Assembly: GCA_963691705.1 (NCBI GenBank)
Contig: OY829542.1
Coordinates: forward strand, 61,900,427 to 61,964,426
Length of the DNA: 64,000 nucleotides
Direction of reading: 5' to 3'
DNA from: Viola odorata
Lineage: Eukaryota; Streptophyta; Magnoliopsida; Malpighiales; Violaceae
Shown: piece by piece, positions 1-14,396 of the stretch
How positions within the stretch are numbered: the first letter of the stretch is position 1
How the letters are laid out: the number at the start of each line of letters is the position of its first letter
Program-made: the position numbers and the translations under genes
The notes under the pieces: generated by a model
Told to the model about the DNA's origin: nothing
The model's database searches: none
Seen by the model: only the letters and a program-made list of their open reading frames with translations

Positions 1-2424
1 TTGTTCTGATGTTATTTACTTATTTATATTCGAGGATTCTCATGCTCATGCTATATGCAATCGTAATTTTGACCCATTTTGGCAAGATTTTGATTTGGTC
101 TGTCTTTCTTTTTCCCCTTTTCTGTGCGGTTGTGCTTTCTTCGCACTCCATCAAATCGGAGTCATTAAGGTGGCAGTTGTATGAACTAAGAATCGCCTTA
201 CCTTTCTAGCTTGTTAAAGTAAATCAAAGACAGTCATTTGTGACTCTAAACTGATTCATGATTTTGACCTAAACGAATCTTCTATCGAAGAGAGTGCAGA
301 GGAGACAAAGACTTTGACCTCAACAAGTTGCCAATAAAAAGTATGTTCATTGAAATGTTGTGTTTGGTGCTACTCATTTTTTACTTAACTGATGAAACTA
401 TAAGATTGTTTTGTATTTTGTATGTTGCTGATGAGTTGGGCTCGTTAATTGTTGAAGCTTTCTCTATGATAGAAATGTCTATCCCACTTTTCAATGGTTG
501 TATATTCCTAGTTAAGTTCTTTTTTTTTCCCTGTTATGTAGGGAATTGTGTAATGATATATCCAGCCAGTTGGGTAAGATGTTGGCCCGTCATAATGATG
601 TAAATTGCTCCTTAACTATCCGTTTGAAACTATATTCTCAAATGTGTTTGAACAATGATTCCAATTCATGGATTTCTTTTTTGTTTAATGTTCATTGTTT
701 CTGATTAATGGGGGAGCTCAAATTGCCAATGAGATTGGCCTGAAATTTTAACTCAAATTGAAGGTAAGAACTGGGCTGCAAACAATGATAAATAGGTAAA
801 GAAGTCAGGTGCAGGCTAATAACAAAATAAAGCAACTAATGATTGCCTTAAAACCTATACTCAATCTCTAAATGACATTAAATGAAAACCGAAAGAAATA
901 ATATGTTTGCGCAATATAGTAATTATGATCTAATTGAGAATGATTCACCAAATACAATTACTAATTTGAGATTTAAAAAAAATGATTGAAAAACTAAACA
1001 AACATAGGAATACAATTGGTATTTAAGCCTCACTATTAATATTATTTATTATTTTTCTTTCTATCGATGTGAATTGCGAGTAAGAGACTCGAACACAAAT
1101 CTAACCCTTCATTACTTTACAAGAAGTATCACTTATCTACCAGTAGCTTATTGGACTATTCTTTATTCATTCATTTAAGAAAAGTTTATTCATTGTTTTT
1201 CATCCCTATATTTGTAATTTTTTCTCAATTAAATCCCTATATTTACAGAATCTCTAATTAATCCTTACGATTTTCAAATTTGTCTGAGGAAATTTGTTAC
1301 TTTTGTGAGGAGGGGGTCTAAACTCACATATTCCCCTCATATAGGGGTAGACCATTCGGTAGGTTATATCTTCCCTTGCACGTGAAACAAGTTTCATTTC
1401 TTTTTTTACTCCAATTTTTACTTAGATTCGACTATTTTTTTTACACATTATTTTTAGGACTAATATATTCAATTATTTCAACCCAAATTTTTATTAAATT
1501 ATTAACAAGACTCACTTATCATATATTTTTCTAAAAAGTTTACCAAACTTATTTAACATTTAACCCCTTACAATTTTTCTACTCCATGAATACTTAACCC
1601 ATCAAAAGTTAACCTCTTATATCTTAAGAATCATTTGAATTGGGGTTAAAGGGCTTTGGTGTTTTTCTTCTTCTTCGGTAGTGCAACTATTAAATGGGTT
1701 AATGATTTAGATCCGGCTCCTCTCAAGTTGAGAGAAATAGGGAATAAATTAATAAACTAAGGGTATATCTAAAGAAGAAAATTACAAATATAAGAAATAA
1801 ATTGATCAGGAAATAAAAGCTTTAAAAAAAAAAAGAATTCAGCTAACGTTATGATGATGTCAGTTATTTTAGCATGACACCATTTTCAACGGTGGCAGGC
1901 TCTATTCCAAAACCCATTTGGTTTTAAAAATTTAATAATTAATAATACTCTTAAAATTTTAATAAATTAAATATTTTGTAAATATATTAAGCTCTCTGCA
2001 TTAATAATTCTTACTATTATTATAAATATTTAAAAATATATATTATATAAGTATATACTAAAAAGTTTGGGTTAGAAAAATGGTCCTAAATTAACAAGTT
2101 AGGTTTTTTCTTTTGTAGAGTACACCAATCGTAAGGCCTCATACCCATATGTCTTCGGCCCAAACCAAAGTTGGGCCTTCAACAGTCAACGAGATTCCTT
2201 CCCATCCAGAATGTAACCCGTCAAGCCCGGGTCGGATCCAGCGTTGCGTTGATCTAAGTCTAACGTCACCAGTAACTAGTAGTCACCTCACCTCACCCCC
2301 AAAACCTACAACTTGAAGTTCACTTCAAGGGTTTTTGTTTTGCCGCCGTTTTAAAAGAAGATCATCACCTTCTTCCCGCCGTTTGGTTTCCGGTAAACCA
2401 GAAAGCAGAAGCACAAGGAACAAC
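1..2424. other. Upstream AT-rich region with one possible terminal exon
   Basis: Mostly AT-rich, repeat-poor DNA with no convincing gene. One stretch at about 234-337 (+) could be the last exon of a gene lying mostly outside the window: it follows an AG at 232-233 and reads openly to a TAA at 335-337, with a DLNES motif followed by an acidic/Thr-Ser-rich tail. The DLNxx pattern resembles an EAR repressor motif, but the stretch is too short to assign. About 2300-2424 is the probable 5' leader of the SerRS gene. Nothing else is supported here. Confidence 0.3.
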
Positions 2425-5286
<2,862 letters not shown>

Positions 5287-6274
5287 ATTTTGAATTTTGA
5301 AAATTTCTGCAAGCTGCACTTTCATTAATATTTGGCAATTTGGAAAGAGACCGGTTATGTATGCATCTCTAAGCTAGAATTTTCGCAAGTTCATGTTTCT
5401 CTTATCATTGTATTTGTGCTAGTCCAACATTTAAGTAAAAGTTTCTATTTGACTACAAGAATTGAACCAAGGTATTGTTTGTTTGTTTTGCATTTTATAG
5501 GAAAAACGGAATTGTACACGAATATATGTTTTAAAAAATTAAAATAAATTGTAAAAATTGCCAAAAATTATGCAATTTGGAAGAAAAAATGTAACTAAAA
5601 GGGTAAAATTATTTACAATTTGTTTTTTAATTTTTTCCTTTATAATTTATTTTTTTAAAAATTTTCTACTTTTTTTTAGTGGAGTGAATTATTTTTTAGA
5701 CTAACAATTTCAATATCCTTCTCTCTTTTTGGCTTCTTCAACTTTCTTCCTCTCTAGGCTATTATTCTCGGTTAAAAAAAAATCAAATTTGTAAAGGCGA
5801 AGACGAGAGATCAGAAAATAATGCATCTCTACTTTAATAATTGTTATTTTTCTACGAATTTTTACTGTTTATAATATTTATTATTTTATTTATTTCGAAA
5901 TATATATTTTATGCAAATGACAAAAAAAAATTATGAATTTTTTACTATTTTAAAACGTCAATTATTAAAGTACAGATACATTATTTTCTTCCTTCTTTTT
6001 TTCAATTTACAAAACACCACAAAAAAAAGTACATAACCCGGCGGTTCACCGGTTCGTCCAGTTCTGCAAAAAAATCAGCCGGGTCGATTAGTCAAACCTG
6101 ATTTTTTCATTTCCAATCCAAAATGGATTTTTAAAACATGGTTGTCGGCAGCACGCAGCAGCAGCAGCAGCATTCAATAGAGCGCTTTCCTTGCTCTTTC
6201 CTTGCAGTAGTCATCAATAATCAATCCACCCATGTCCTAATAGCATCCCTTCTTTGTTTTTTCTGCGGATAGAG
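5287..6274. other. SerRS-NLR1 intergenic region
   Basis: AT-rich spacer with the SerRS 3' end and the NLR1 5' leader. It matches about 28861-30860 (unit 2, apart from a 925-bp insertion there). Its last ~70 bases (the CTTTCCTTGCTCTTTCC segment and AGTCATCAATAATCAATCC) recur in tandem upstream of NLR3 near 45850-46020. A short CAG-type trinucleotide run lies near 6155-6170. No gene seen. Confidence 0.7.
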
Positions 6275-9043
6275 ATGGGTAATGTCATCAGCTTTGATCC
6301 TTTGATCAAGCGAGTATGCGATGGTGTGCTGAATTTCGGTTGGGAGCTTGGTGTTAAACATTCAGCTTATGTCTACCATCTACAAGACAATCTTCAATCT
6401 TTGGAAGAAAGTCTCGAAAACCTGCAGGTGCTAAAGAAAATGTTGATCCGAAGAATTGGGGACAAACAAGGACATCGGATGAAGATGGGTGATAAAGTTG
6501 ACTTGTGGATTAAGAGGGTGGAGAAGAAAATCGCCAGAGGTGATCAGTTGAAAACAGAAAGTGACCGCCACGTTGACAGCCTGTGTCTCGCAGGAATTTG
6601 CTCTACGCACTATTTCTCGACCTCCGTATTTGGCGGACAGGTAGAAAAATGTGTGAAAGAGTTAAACTGTCTAAAGACCGAAGGAGAAGGGTTTACAGAC
6701 GAAGATCTGATTGTGAATGCAGCAGCAGAACTCGACTGGGGAGCTAAGATGCCTTGTGATTCAGTGGGCTTGGAGGCTAAACTTGATGAGGTATTGATGT
6801 TTCTCCATGAAAAAAATGTTGGAATTGTGGGGGTTTACGGGCAAGGGGGTGTTGGGAAAACGACTCTCTTGAAGGAGATCAACAATCATTATGTTAGCAG
6901 ATCTGAAAATTTTCTAGTGGTTTGGATTGATGTGCCTAAAGATGTCAACCTTGAGGCCATTCAGCAAGCCATCGGAGAAATGATTGGGCTTCCTGATGAA
7001 TTGAAGGTCAGTAATATCGCGGAGAAAGCTTCATATATCTTCAAGGCATTGCAGCAAAAGAAGATTATCCTGCTGTTAGATGACATAAGTAAGGCTATTA
7101 ACCTTTCCAAGATTGGGATTCCTCCATCTGATAGTCTGAATGATTCCAAGATAGTATTTACAACACGGCCCGAGCACGCATGCAGAAAAATGGAGCCGCA
7201 GCCTGGCAGGAGCACTAGCATTAAGACTTTGGGGGATGAACAAGCTTGGCAATTGTTTGTGAAGAGAGTTGGAGAGGATATCATCAACAGTCATCCACAA
7301 ATTCTGCAGCTTGCAAGAAGAGTTGCCAAAAAGTGTGGCGGGTTGCCGCTAGCACTATCTATAATTGGTAAAGCCATGTCTTGCGTGAGAGAACCGAAAG
7401 TATGGGAGCATACTGTCAAGACTTTTGAAAGACCATCCCTTCAACATTCAAAATCTCATCAGGAGGACCATATGACTGAGTTGTTCTCTATTCTGAGGTA
7501 TAGTTTTGATAGTTTACCAAATGAGACATATAAATCATGTTTCTTGCTTTGTGCTCTGTTTCCTGAGGCCGATCGAATTGAGAAATCCATCATAGTAGAG
7601 TGTTGGACGTTCGGAGATTTTTTGATTGATTGTGATGAGGATGACCATGACCCTTATTACGAGGCATACCGTATTTTGAATGTTCTTACTAGTTCATGTC
7701 TACTAGAAGATGAGAAGGATTGGGTAAAGATGCATGATGTGGTCCGGAGCATGGCATTATGGATAGCAAAAGAAGATACATTGGTAATGTCTGGGATGGA
7801 GCTAAAAGAAGCACCGAATGTTAGGATATGGAAACGGATGAAAAGGGTATCTCTGATGGACAATGACATTAAGGAGCTAACGCAGGTACCTGCATGCCCT
7901 GATCTTTTGACTTTGTTTCTCAATGATAATGAACAATTGAATGAGATATGTAGTGGGTTTTTTGAATCTATGGGTATGCTGACCGTCCTAGACCTGTCAA
8001 ACACTTGGGTTAAAGAGCTGCCAGAGAGCATGTCAAGATTGGTTTCATTAAAATATCTCGACCTGAGTCGAACGAAAATTACAGAGCTACCTGTTGCATT
8101 GATAAAACTGAAAGCATTAATGTATTTAGATGTTGGTGGTGTTGAGAATCTAGGACTCCATAGAAAAAGTCAAATATTCCGCCACTTGTCATCTTTGGAA
8201 TATTTGGGAATGATGAGTCCGTATTATTATTATGAAGAAGAAGAAGAAGAAGGTGGAATTAGGAAGGTAGGAGGGGATGATGAGTTACTTTTGGAGGAAT
8301 TGCAGGTTTTAGAGAATTTGAAGGTGTTAGAGATCTCACTACGATCTTTCTCAGGTCTTATGAAACTGTTCAACAACCGCAGATTGTTGAAAAGAACTCG
8401 ATTATTGACCCTCTACAATTTCACAAGTCCGGAGTCCATCGACATTTCTTTGTTAGCGCAACCAAAGCATTTGGATACAGTTTCGATTCTTAGTTGTGGT
8501 TTCAAGGAGTTGAAGAATAGCCAGGAATCCACTGATGCCATTCAAAAAAGTAGTACATCATCAGTTTTAACACAAATGATAAGTTTCAATAGCATCACGG
8601 TATTCATAGTGGGTCGCTGCGATTACCTGGAGGACATAACATGTCTTGTTTCAATGCCAAATTTGAGAACCCTGTCTGTTTTTGAATGTGAGGAATTAAG
8701 AGAAATAATCAGCAGAGAGAATATAGTTGAAGCACCACTGGTAGGAAAGGGTGGAGAAGTGTATCCAATACTCTCCAGTCTTGCTACGCTAGTGTTAAAG
8801 GATCTTCCAGTGCTGAAGAGCATTTACCCAAGCAACACTCTGTCATTGCGCTTCCTGTATGACCTTAACGTGGAGAATTGCCCGCAGCTGAAGGAACTTC
8901 CATTGGATCCGAACAGTAATGTGTTAGGATGTAGTCAAATTGAATTGAAAGCGACACAGAAATGGTGGGATGCGGTTGAATGGGAGGATGATGCTGCAAA
9001 AGCTGCTTTGTTACCCCGTTTCAATCTTAATCATCTCAGCTAA
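6275..9043 (+). CDS. CC-NBS-LRR disease resistance protein (NLR1, intact)
   Basis: Predicted intracellular immune receptor of the RPS2/RPS5-like coiled-coil NLR class, encoded by one uninterrupted exon of 922 residues. The ATG at 6275 gives MGNVIS, a candidate N-myristoylation signal as in RPS5. The open frame extends 21 nt upstream only through a TTG and is not used. Order: coiled coil (about 30-130); P-loop GVYGQGGVGKTTLL (about 186-199); kinase-2 IILLLDDI (about 264-271); RNBS-B IVFTTR; GLPL as CGGLPLAL (about 354-361); RNBS-D CFLLCALFPE; MHDVVRSMALWIA, with the MHD triplet at about 486-488. About 400 residues of LRR follow, then a C-terminal WWDAVEWEDD segment. An acidic run coded by GAA repeats (about 8230-8250) sits inside the LRR. 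All NB-ARC switch motifs are present, so it is probably functional. Paralogous to NLR3 (intact) and NLR2 (pseudogene). Confidence 0.95.
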   Translation: MGNVISFDPLIKRVCDGVLNFGWELGVKHSAYVYHLQDNLQSLEESLENLQVLKKMLIRRIGDKQGHRMKMGDKVDLWIKRVEKKIARGDQLKTESDRHVDSLCLAGICSTHYFSTSVFGGQVEKCVKELNCLKTEGEGFTDEDLIVNAAAELDWGAKMPCDSVGLEAKLDEVLMFLHEKNVGIVGVYGQGGVGKTTLLKEINNHYVSRSENFLVVWIDVPKDVNLEAIQQAIGEMIGLPDELKVSNIAEKASYIFKALQQKKIILLLDDISKAINLSKIGIPPSDSLNDSKIVFTTRPEHACRKMEPQPGRSTSIKTLGDEQAWQLFVKRVGEDIINSHPQILQLARRVAKKCGGLPLALSIIGKAMSCVREPKVWEHTVKTFERPSLQHSKSHQEDHMTELFSILRYSFDSLPNETYKSCFLLCALFPEADRIEKSIIVECWTFGDFLIDCDEDDHDPYYEAYRILNVLTSSCLLEDEKDWVKMHDVVRSMALWIAKEDTLVMSGMELKEAPNVRIWKRMKRVSLMDNDIKELTQVPACPDLLTLFLNDNEQLNEICSGFFESMGMLTVLDLSNTWVKELPESMSRLVSLKYLDLSRTKITELPVALIKLKALMYLDVGGVENLGLHRKSQIFRHLSSLEYLGMMSPYYYYEEEEEEGGIRKVGGDDELLLEELQVLENLKVLEISLRSFSGLMKLFNNRRLLKRTRLLTLYNFTSPESIDISLLAQPKHLDTVSILSCGFKELKNSQESTDAIQKSSTSSVLTQMISFNSITVFIVGRCDYLEDITCLVSMPNLRTLSVFECEELREIISRENIVEAPLVGKGGEVYPILSSLATLVLKDLPVLKSIYPSNTLSLRFLYDLNVENCPQLKELPLDPNSNVLGCSQIELKATQKWWDAVEWEDDAAKAALLPRFNLNHLS

Positions 9044-9546
9044 GGAAATAGGTAATCATCTCTGTATTCAAGCGAGTTAGACTTAGCCTATACATTACTG
9101 TACTTCACTTTAAAAATAAACAATATCACACACTTCATTTTCTAAGTTTCACTTTTCTTGAAAATTTGCCAGCAGTTTGGAGTGAAAGCAGCAGCTGTCC
9201 AGCCATTCTCCTCCTTCATCAAAACAGAAGCCAGTTGCATATATCTGCGCCTGGAGACTCTTCTTATAGAAGAGAAGGATTTATTATTCAAACAATCTGC
9301 CATATTTTTATTGTTGTTTCATTTGGTTTGATTTGATTAGGTTTGATTAAAAGATACAATAATGATGTGGTTTGCCTATGTATTGCATATTCTGAAGTGT
9401 TTCTGATGAACTCAAAGATGGATTTCTCTGATAAGTCTCTATTCTTATTGCATCTTCTTCTTCTCATGTTTTCGGATAACAATAATAGTGATGTGGTTTG
9501 ATATAATTAAAAGATAAAATGATCCTCCAAAGTAATCCTTCCGTAA
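9044..9546. other. NLR1 3' flank
   Basis: AT-rich 3' flank. From about 9065 it matches about 49865-50370 downstream of NLR3. It lacks the ~800 bp seen directly downstream of NLR2 and NLR3 (36840-37640 and 48860-49690), implying a deletion in unit 1. No gene is seen. Confidence 0.6.
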
Positions 9547-10115
9547 TCAGGGGCTGTGCTTGCATGCGTTCTTGTACATGTTGTCAAAAACGGCCTGAGG
9601 AAAAACAAGTTTTAAGTTTATATGTACAACAAAATAGAGAGGAAATTTTCATGAACATATTAATCATCAAAACCCGATACCGAATGTCATGGCAGGTCCA
9701 GAAACCAGTTTGAAATTCGAAAGACTACCACGTGGTGGTATTTAAGCAACTGCGGCCTCTTCTTCTTGTAAGTTGGGGTAAGGAGGTCACGTTCCATGTC
9801 AAATTGCCCAGCATCAAGGTGAACACCTCTTATAACTTCAAAACCTTTCAACTGCCACAATGTGATAAACAAGATCAGCAAATTATAAAGAGAACAATTA
9901 GGCAACAGAGTATAGTATAATAAGTATTAAAAGCAAAGCAGGAACCTTTTTCTCTTTTGCAATCTTGCCCAGCTCTCCGAGTATGTATGCTTTGGCCAAA
10001 GAGACTTAGAATCCTCGTGTATACCATTCTCTTCAGCCCAATGCTGAAGCGCTTGCATATTGGGGCTGACAACAGCAACGAGACACGATTCAAAGCTGTT
10101 CCCATAAACCCAGAT
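9547..10115 (-). pseudogene. C-terminal fragment of long-chain acyl-CoA synthetase (copy 1)
   Basis: On the minus strand, three exon-like blocks read as the C-terminus of a plant long-chain acyl-CoA synthetase. Block 10115-9946 carries IWVYGNSFESCLVAVV and AEENGI, then AKAYILGELGKIAKEKK in another frame. The block from 9851 carries LKGFEVIRGVHLDAGQFDMERD and KKKRPQLLKY. The last block 9594-9547 carries FDNMYKNA and a stop. Splice signals (CAG acceptors, GT donors) are still recognisable. A deletion of about 13 bp relative to the copy at 50.7 kb breaks the frame between the first two motifs. The AMP-binding and adenylation core exons are absent, so this cannot make an enzyme. It travels with the NLR as part of the duplicated unit. 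Confidence 0.8.
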
Positions 10116-11996
10116 CTGAAAAAGTAAAATAGACAGTAGTAAAGGCATAAGATACCGACGCATTTAAAAGCAAGCTACAAGATCAAGACTCTGGACTACA
10201 CCGGTTTTTCCAGCAGTGAACTCAAGCTTTCCAACAATATGAAAGGAGTATAAACATAACTAAATAACTAGGATGCCACGAATCGTCTCCAAACAGAAGA
10301 GGACATGATGGAAAATTGCAAGTATTGTAGTATATGCCTACAACTATTACTTTAAGAGAAGTCAAGTAATAAAGAAATTCAAGTAGAGACATGGACACCA
10401 GGTGGTATAAGTCTTTAAGAACACACCAACAGATGATGCAGTATTACAAATAGCCAACATATTCGGACATAATTGGATCAGCTACATCTCAAGAGAGCAA
10501 GAGTCATGTGTATGCTTGGATATTGTAACGTCTCTTTTAAGATCCTATTTTTGGTAGGAAATATAAGAAGAACCCAGCAAATTGTGTATACCATTAGTCA
10601 GATTCCTCACATATAACACGCATCAGAGAAAATGTCCATTGCAGTATGTTCATGACAGTTAAATACAAAGTCAATACCCCATATAGGAGACCACAGCCGA
10701 GGGGTATGAGTATGTGTTAAATGGGTATAAATGAGTATTATTCATTTAAAAAATTATATGGATAATAAATGGGTATGCTACCCATTGTAAATTATACCCT
10801 CCCTTACACATTTAATCATTACTCATACGGTCATACCCACTCATACTCACTCATTTACCATCCCTAATAATAATATATTGAGATGTGACATATGCTAATT
10901 TTTAATTCTAATTACTCAATTAGTTAATGTATTACCTAACAGGGTGCGGACTGGACTCGCAATCTACGATCGCGACGGAAGACTGAGGAGGAGGCATATG
11001 GAGTAGAGAAAGCAGCAAGGATGTATGTAATCATGTAATTTAGGCCCAACTCGGCCCGGCCCGGCCCGTTTGAATTAATTATGTACCCATATATGCATAT
11101 ATGAATCACTTCAGCTACCGAGTACTTTTCTTTTCCATTTAATTAAATAATAATGTTTGAAACAAATAACTAAAAAATTAAAATACATGTAATCACACAA
11201 CAGCAACAAAAAAACATAGTTTTCAAATAGCAGCTCGTGTAAAACCGGCTCGGCCCGCATTAAATTTTGTAGGGTTTTATCATTTTAAGTGCAAGTTCGA
11301 TCCGATTCGTTGCGAGCGAAATTGAAATATCTTTCAATATATTCATTCCATGAGAAGAAATAAATTGGAACATCAAAAAGTCTATAACTTAGTTATGTTC
11401 ATTGCAATCTACCACTCCAACATAAGTATTATTTTTTGTATGATCTTTATTATTGAGTATAAATATTTTTATTCCAAAAAATGTTCAAAATTGTATTATT
11501 TTTGTAGGTCTATTAAGAGAAGAAATTATGTTGAAGAGTTTAGACTTAATGATACTTGGCCATTAAAAGATGATCCACTAGGTCTAACAAATAATGAATT
11601 GGATGCTTTCTGAGGAGATATGAAAATATTTCCACCAATGGTAATTAATATTACTAATTACTCAACTTATATTTGTTAACTTAAATGTATTTACTAATGT
11701 AAAAATCTAATGTCAACTAATTATAACTTATATTTTTGTAATGTTGGGCAATACCGGAGTTGAATATTGAGGATATGGACGTTAATGATGAAGATAATGA
11801 TAGAAATGAATTGTTTGGTATTGAAAATGAACGTGGCTATAAAGAATATTTTTTAGAAGATGGTACAATCCCGATAGTTAGAACCGATGAATGAGAATAA
11901 GTATTTGCACTTGGGGTATTTAGTTTTTTATTTTGAACAAACTTTTTATTTGGTTAAAGTGTTATGGCTCATTAGATATTTTATAATAAATGTAAT
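10116..11996. other. Duplicated spacer downstream of the LACS fragment
   Basis: The part 10116-10680 matches 50903-51470. The part 10870-11996 matches about 37755-38606 in unit 2. It contains a hAT-like short repeat (listed separately), a GC-rich run of GGCCC units near 11043-11068, and decayed open frames at about 11350-11613 and 11761-11893. The second frame is a very acidic Asp/Asn/Glu-rich tail. These look like remains of a transposon-borne gene, but no family was recognised. Confidence 0.45.
10700..10866. repeat. Short hAT-like/MITE-like repeat, unit 1 copy
   Basis: Starts AGGGGTATGAGTA and ends in ACTCATT...CCCT, so the ends are imperfect inverted repeats of the AGGGGTG type. The interior is rich in GGGTATAAATGAGTA words. 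Related copies lie at 37607-37752 (5' end missing) and 51472-51591, with an isolated left-end piece at 49669-49697. No clear TSD was seen. Assignment to hAT is a guess from the AGGGGTG-like terminus. Confidence 0.45.
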
Positions 11997-13539
11997 TGAT
12001 TACATTGCATTTCATCATGTTTTTACTATCCATTTACTTGTTATTTGGGCAGTAAACCTACTGATTTATCCTTGTATTTCCCATACTTTTGCAGTTCTGA
12101 TCTGGAGGCATTTTATTGGAAGATTCTGATCTGGGAGCGCTTAAGCTGATTTCTAGAGTCTTGGCCGGAGTCTTGGCCAAGACTCCTTCGCATATCCAGA
12201 GTTTCGCCCACCAGATCGTCTTGGCCAAGACTCCGGCCAAGACTGATCCGCGAGAGAGGAATCGTGAGCAGTGGCGTTGGGCCTTGCGAGCTGGCAAATC
12301 ACAGCTGTCCAGTGACAAAGAGAAGGATCAGGAAGATATTTATTTAAGAATCCTATCAAGGATCTCCTTCCATCTTTGTATATTTTAAATTCCTATTTTT
12401 ACTCAAACAAATCAGGATAATTATCTTTAGAGATAATTTAGGATATTATTTAGGAGATTATTTAGGAGATTGAGTTGGAGAAGGACAAAGGAGTTTTAGC
12501 TTACTTATAGCTGAACTCGTCCTCCCCTTCTTCTCTCTCTCTCTACGCTCTCTTCTTCTCCCCCAATTCAACACTTTTATACTATTGCTCCGGATTTAAT
12601 TCTTTAAATCTCGGATTTAATTTATTTATGCAATCAAGTATTCTTATTATTCATTCATGAGTATGAATAGCTAAACACCCATTCTTGGTAAGGGTTGATG
12701 AGCTTAGTTCTTATGCATTCGTGAGATCAAACCATGCTTAATAATCTCTTTATTCGTATTTATTTATTTCTTGAACTTAATCTATCGCTTACTCACTAGA
12801 GATAAGAGTTGGCCATTCTTGTACCCTAGTAGAGAAGAGTTGCAACCAGCCTAGAAGGAGAGGGAGTACCCGTCGGCTAGGCGAAGTAGGTGACTAGTCT
12901 CGCGCCAGACTAGAAGAAATAAGTAATCTAGGTCAAGACCAGATTGACAACCTAGGGTTTCCGTGGGGAAACACCTTGACCTAGGTACTGTCTTCCCCTG
13001 TACCATTGAAGAGGTGAGCAACCATTCAAGACAGCAGTCAAACGGATAAACCCTTTAACCAGCAAGGTGTCCCTTGGCTAGGATTATCAGGAGAGGGAGT
13101 ACCCGCCAGGTATTTTGAAGAGGAGGGAAGACAGGAGTGAAAAGGAGTACCTCCACTCTATAGCAGTGCTATGAACGAAGAGATGAACATCCTTGAGTCA
13201 ATGATCGAAGCATAAGAACAGAAGCTCTCATATCGCCCTTACCGGGAATTCTTTCTTTTCTGATATTTCACTGTCTTGACCCCTGTCTTGGCCTAGACTC
13301 TGCCCAAGACTGTTTTGAATTATTTTATTTCTTTCTGTTTTTGTCTTTAGTTTCAGATTACACCCAACCAAAATCCAGTGACGAGGAAGTCAAACTCAAG
13401 AACTACATCTCCTAGAGGTCTCTGTGGACGATCCTCTTACCATCATCTACAAACCCTTGTAGACAGTGATAAGTTGTATTTCTACCCCCAATTCCATAAC
13501 TATTTCACTATTATATTTGACGTGTTCGACGCGCGATCA
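11997..13539. mobile_element. Solo LTR (1543 bp) with 5-bp target-site duplication
   Basis: Begins TGAT and ends ATCA, and is flanked by GTAAT at 11992-11996 and 13540-13544. The paralogous empty site in unit 2 (around 38596-38606) has one GTAAT and continues directly into GTTTAAT. This is the signature of an LTR retrotransposon reduced to a single LTR. Its interior contains repeats of CTTGGCCAAGACT and a pyrimidine-rich stretch near 12520-12560, but no coding domain and no second LTR, so a full element is excluded. Family unknown. Confidence 0.85.
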
Positions 13540-13555
13540 GTAATGTTTAATAATT

Positions 13556-13679
13556 TTGGATGTTTATTTTATTATTTTCATGATTAATTTGAATTTTGGA
13601 TTATACAGATTTGTAATTTCATTACAATTTGCCAATTTGAAGGAGATTCATGGGTAGTCTCTGGATGGCATGCCTGCAC
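13556..13679. repeat. 124-bp direct repeat, left copy
   Basis: By eye this block, from TTGGATGTTTATT to ATGCCTGCAC, is identical to 19177-19300. It is also identical to the single copy at 38612-38735 in unit 2. It immediately precedes the retrotransposon block and is therefore an unusual long flanking duplication. Confidence 0.9.
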
Positions 13680-14396
13680 TGATACGATCACACCTACCTT
13701 TGAAACCGAAGAGCACACATTTCCATTCAAGCCGGGCTACGTCCATGAGCCCAATAGAACCCGAACTCGACCCATCTTGAAGACACGTTCTAGGCTACTT
13801 CTTACCCTTCAAATGGGCTTGGAAGCCCATCAAAATGATAAGGAATTTCCCTCCATCTTAGAAGGGAGGAAGGAAGAGCTCATTAAGGGCAATATGGTCA
13901 TAAAGGGCCTAATGTGTAATAAGTATAAATACTTATTTTCTTGTATGTTTTCATTAGTTTAGACATTTGAGAGAATATTGTTGAGTGAGTTTCTCCTCCC
14001 TTTTCTCTCCTAAACTCTTACCCATTCCTTGGAAGGATTATTGAGTTGAGTTTACTCCTCTTTAAATCCCTCCTGGGAGTTTATCATTGTATTCGATTGA
14101 GTGTGTATCAATTGATCTTTCATTCTGTTCTTGTTACTGAATCTCCAAGCTTTCAAGTGTGTTGCTACAATCATCATCCCTTAAATCGTTCATCCAATCC
14201 CTCCATACAAATCCACGGTAACATTCATTGCTTTCTTTGTGTCCATCATCGTTCTTCCTATCCGCTGCGCATATCCGAGTCTTTTTATATATTTGTGTCG
14301 TTCTCCTTCCTCTTGTGTGACAATTCACGGACTAGATCCACCCATCAAAGAGCTCCATACTCTACGGATCGTTTAAAAACGAGCCGGAGCGTATCA
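13680..14396 (+). mobile_element. 5' LTR (717 bp) of a non-autonomous retrotransposon
   Basis: Starts TGATACG and ends CGTATCA, a perfect 7-bp terminal inverted repeat. It has the same length as 17162-17878, with seven base differences counted by eye (about 1%), so the two LTRs are recent. Immediately 3' (14399 on) is TGGTAGCGGAGC, in the position and form of a tRNA primer-binding site. A TATAAATA-type box lies near 13923-13930. No matching 5-bp TSD is found at the outer ends of the pair. Confidence 0.85.

Noticed and set aside
9..603. Open frames 9-209 and 328-603
   Set aside because: Hydrophobic low-complexity translations of T-rich DNA without family resemblance or codon bias.
6254..6274. 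Upstream start for NLR1 giving an MFFLRIE extension
   Set aside because: The codon is TTG, not ATG; the MGNVIS start at 6275 is the conserved one and the same holds for NLR3.
6961..7287. 108-residue minus-strand open frame inside NLR1, repeated in NLR2 and NLR3
   Set aside because: It is the antisense shadow of the conserved NB-ARC coding sequence; its conservation follows from the sense strand.
12116..12388. 90-residue frame around CTTGGCCAAGACT repeats
   Set aside because: Lies within the solo LTR and reflects short internal repeats rather than coding constraint.
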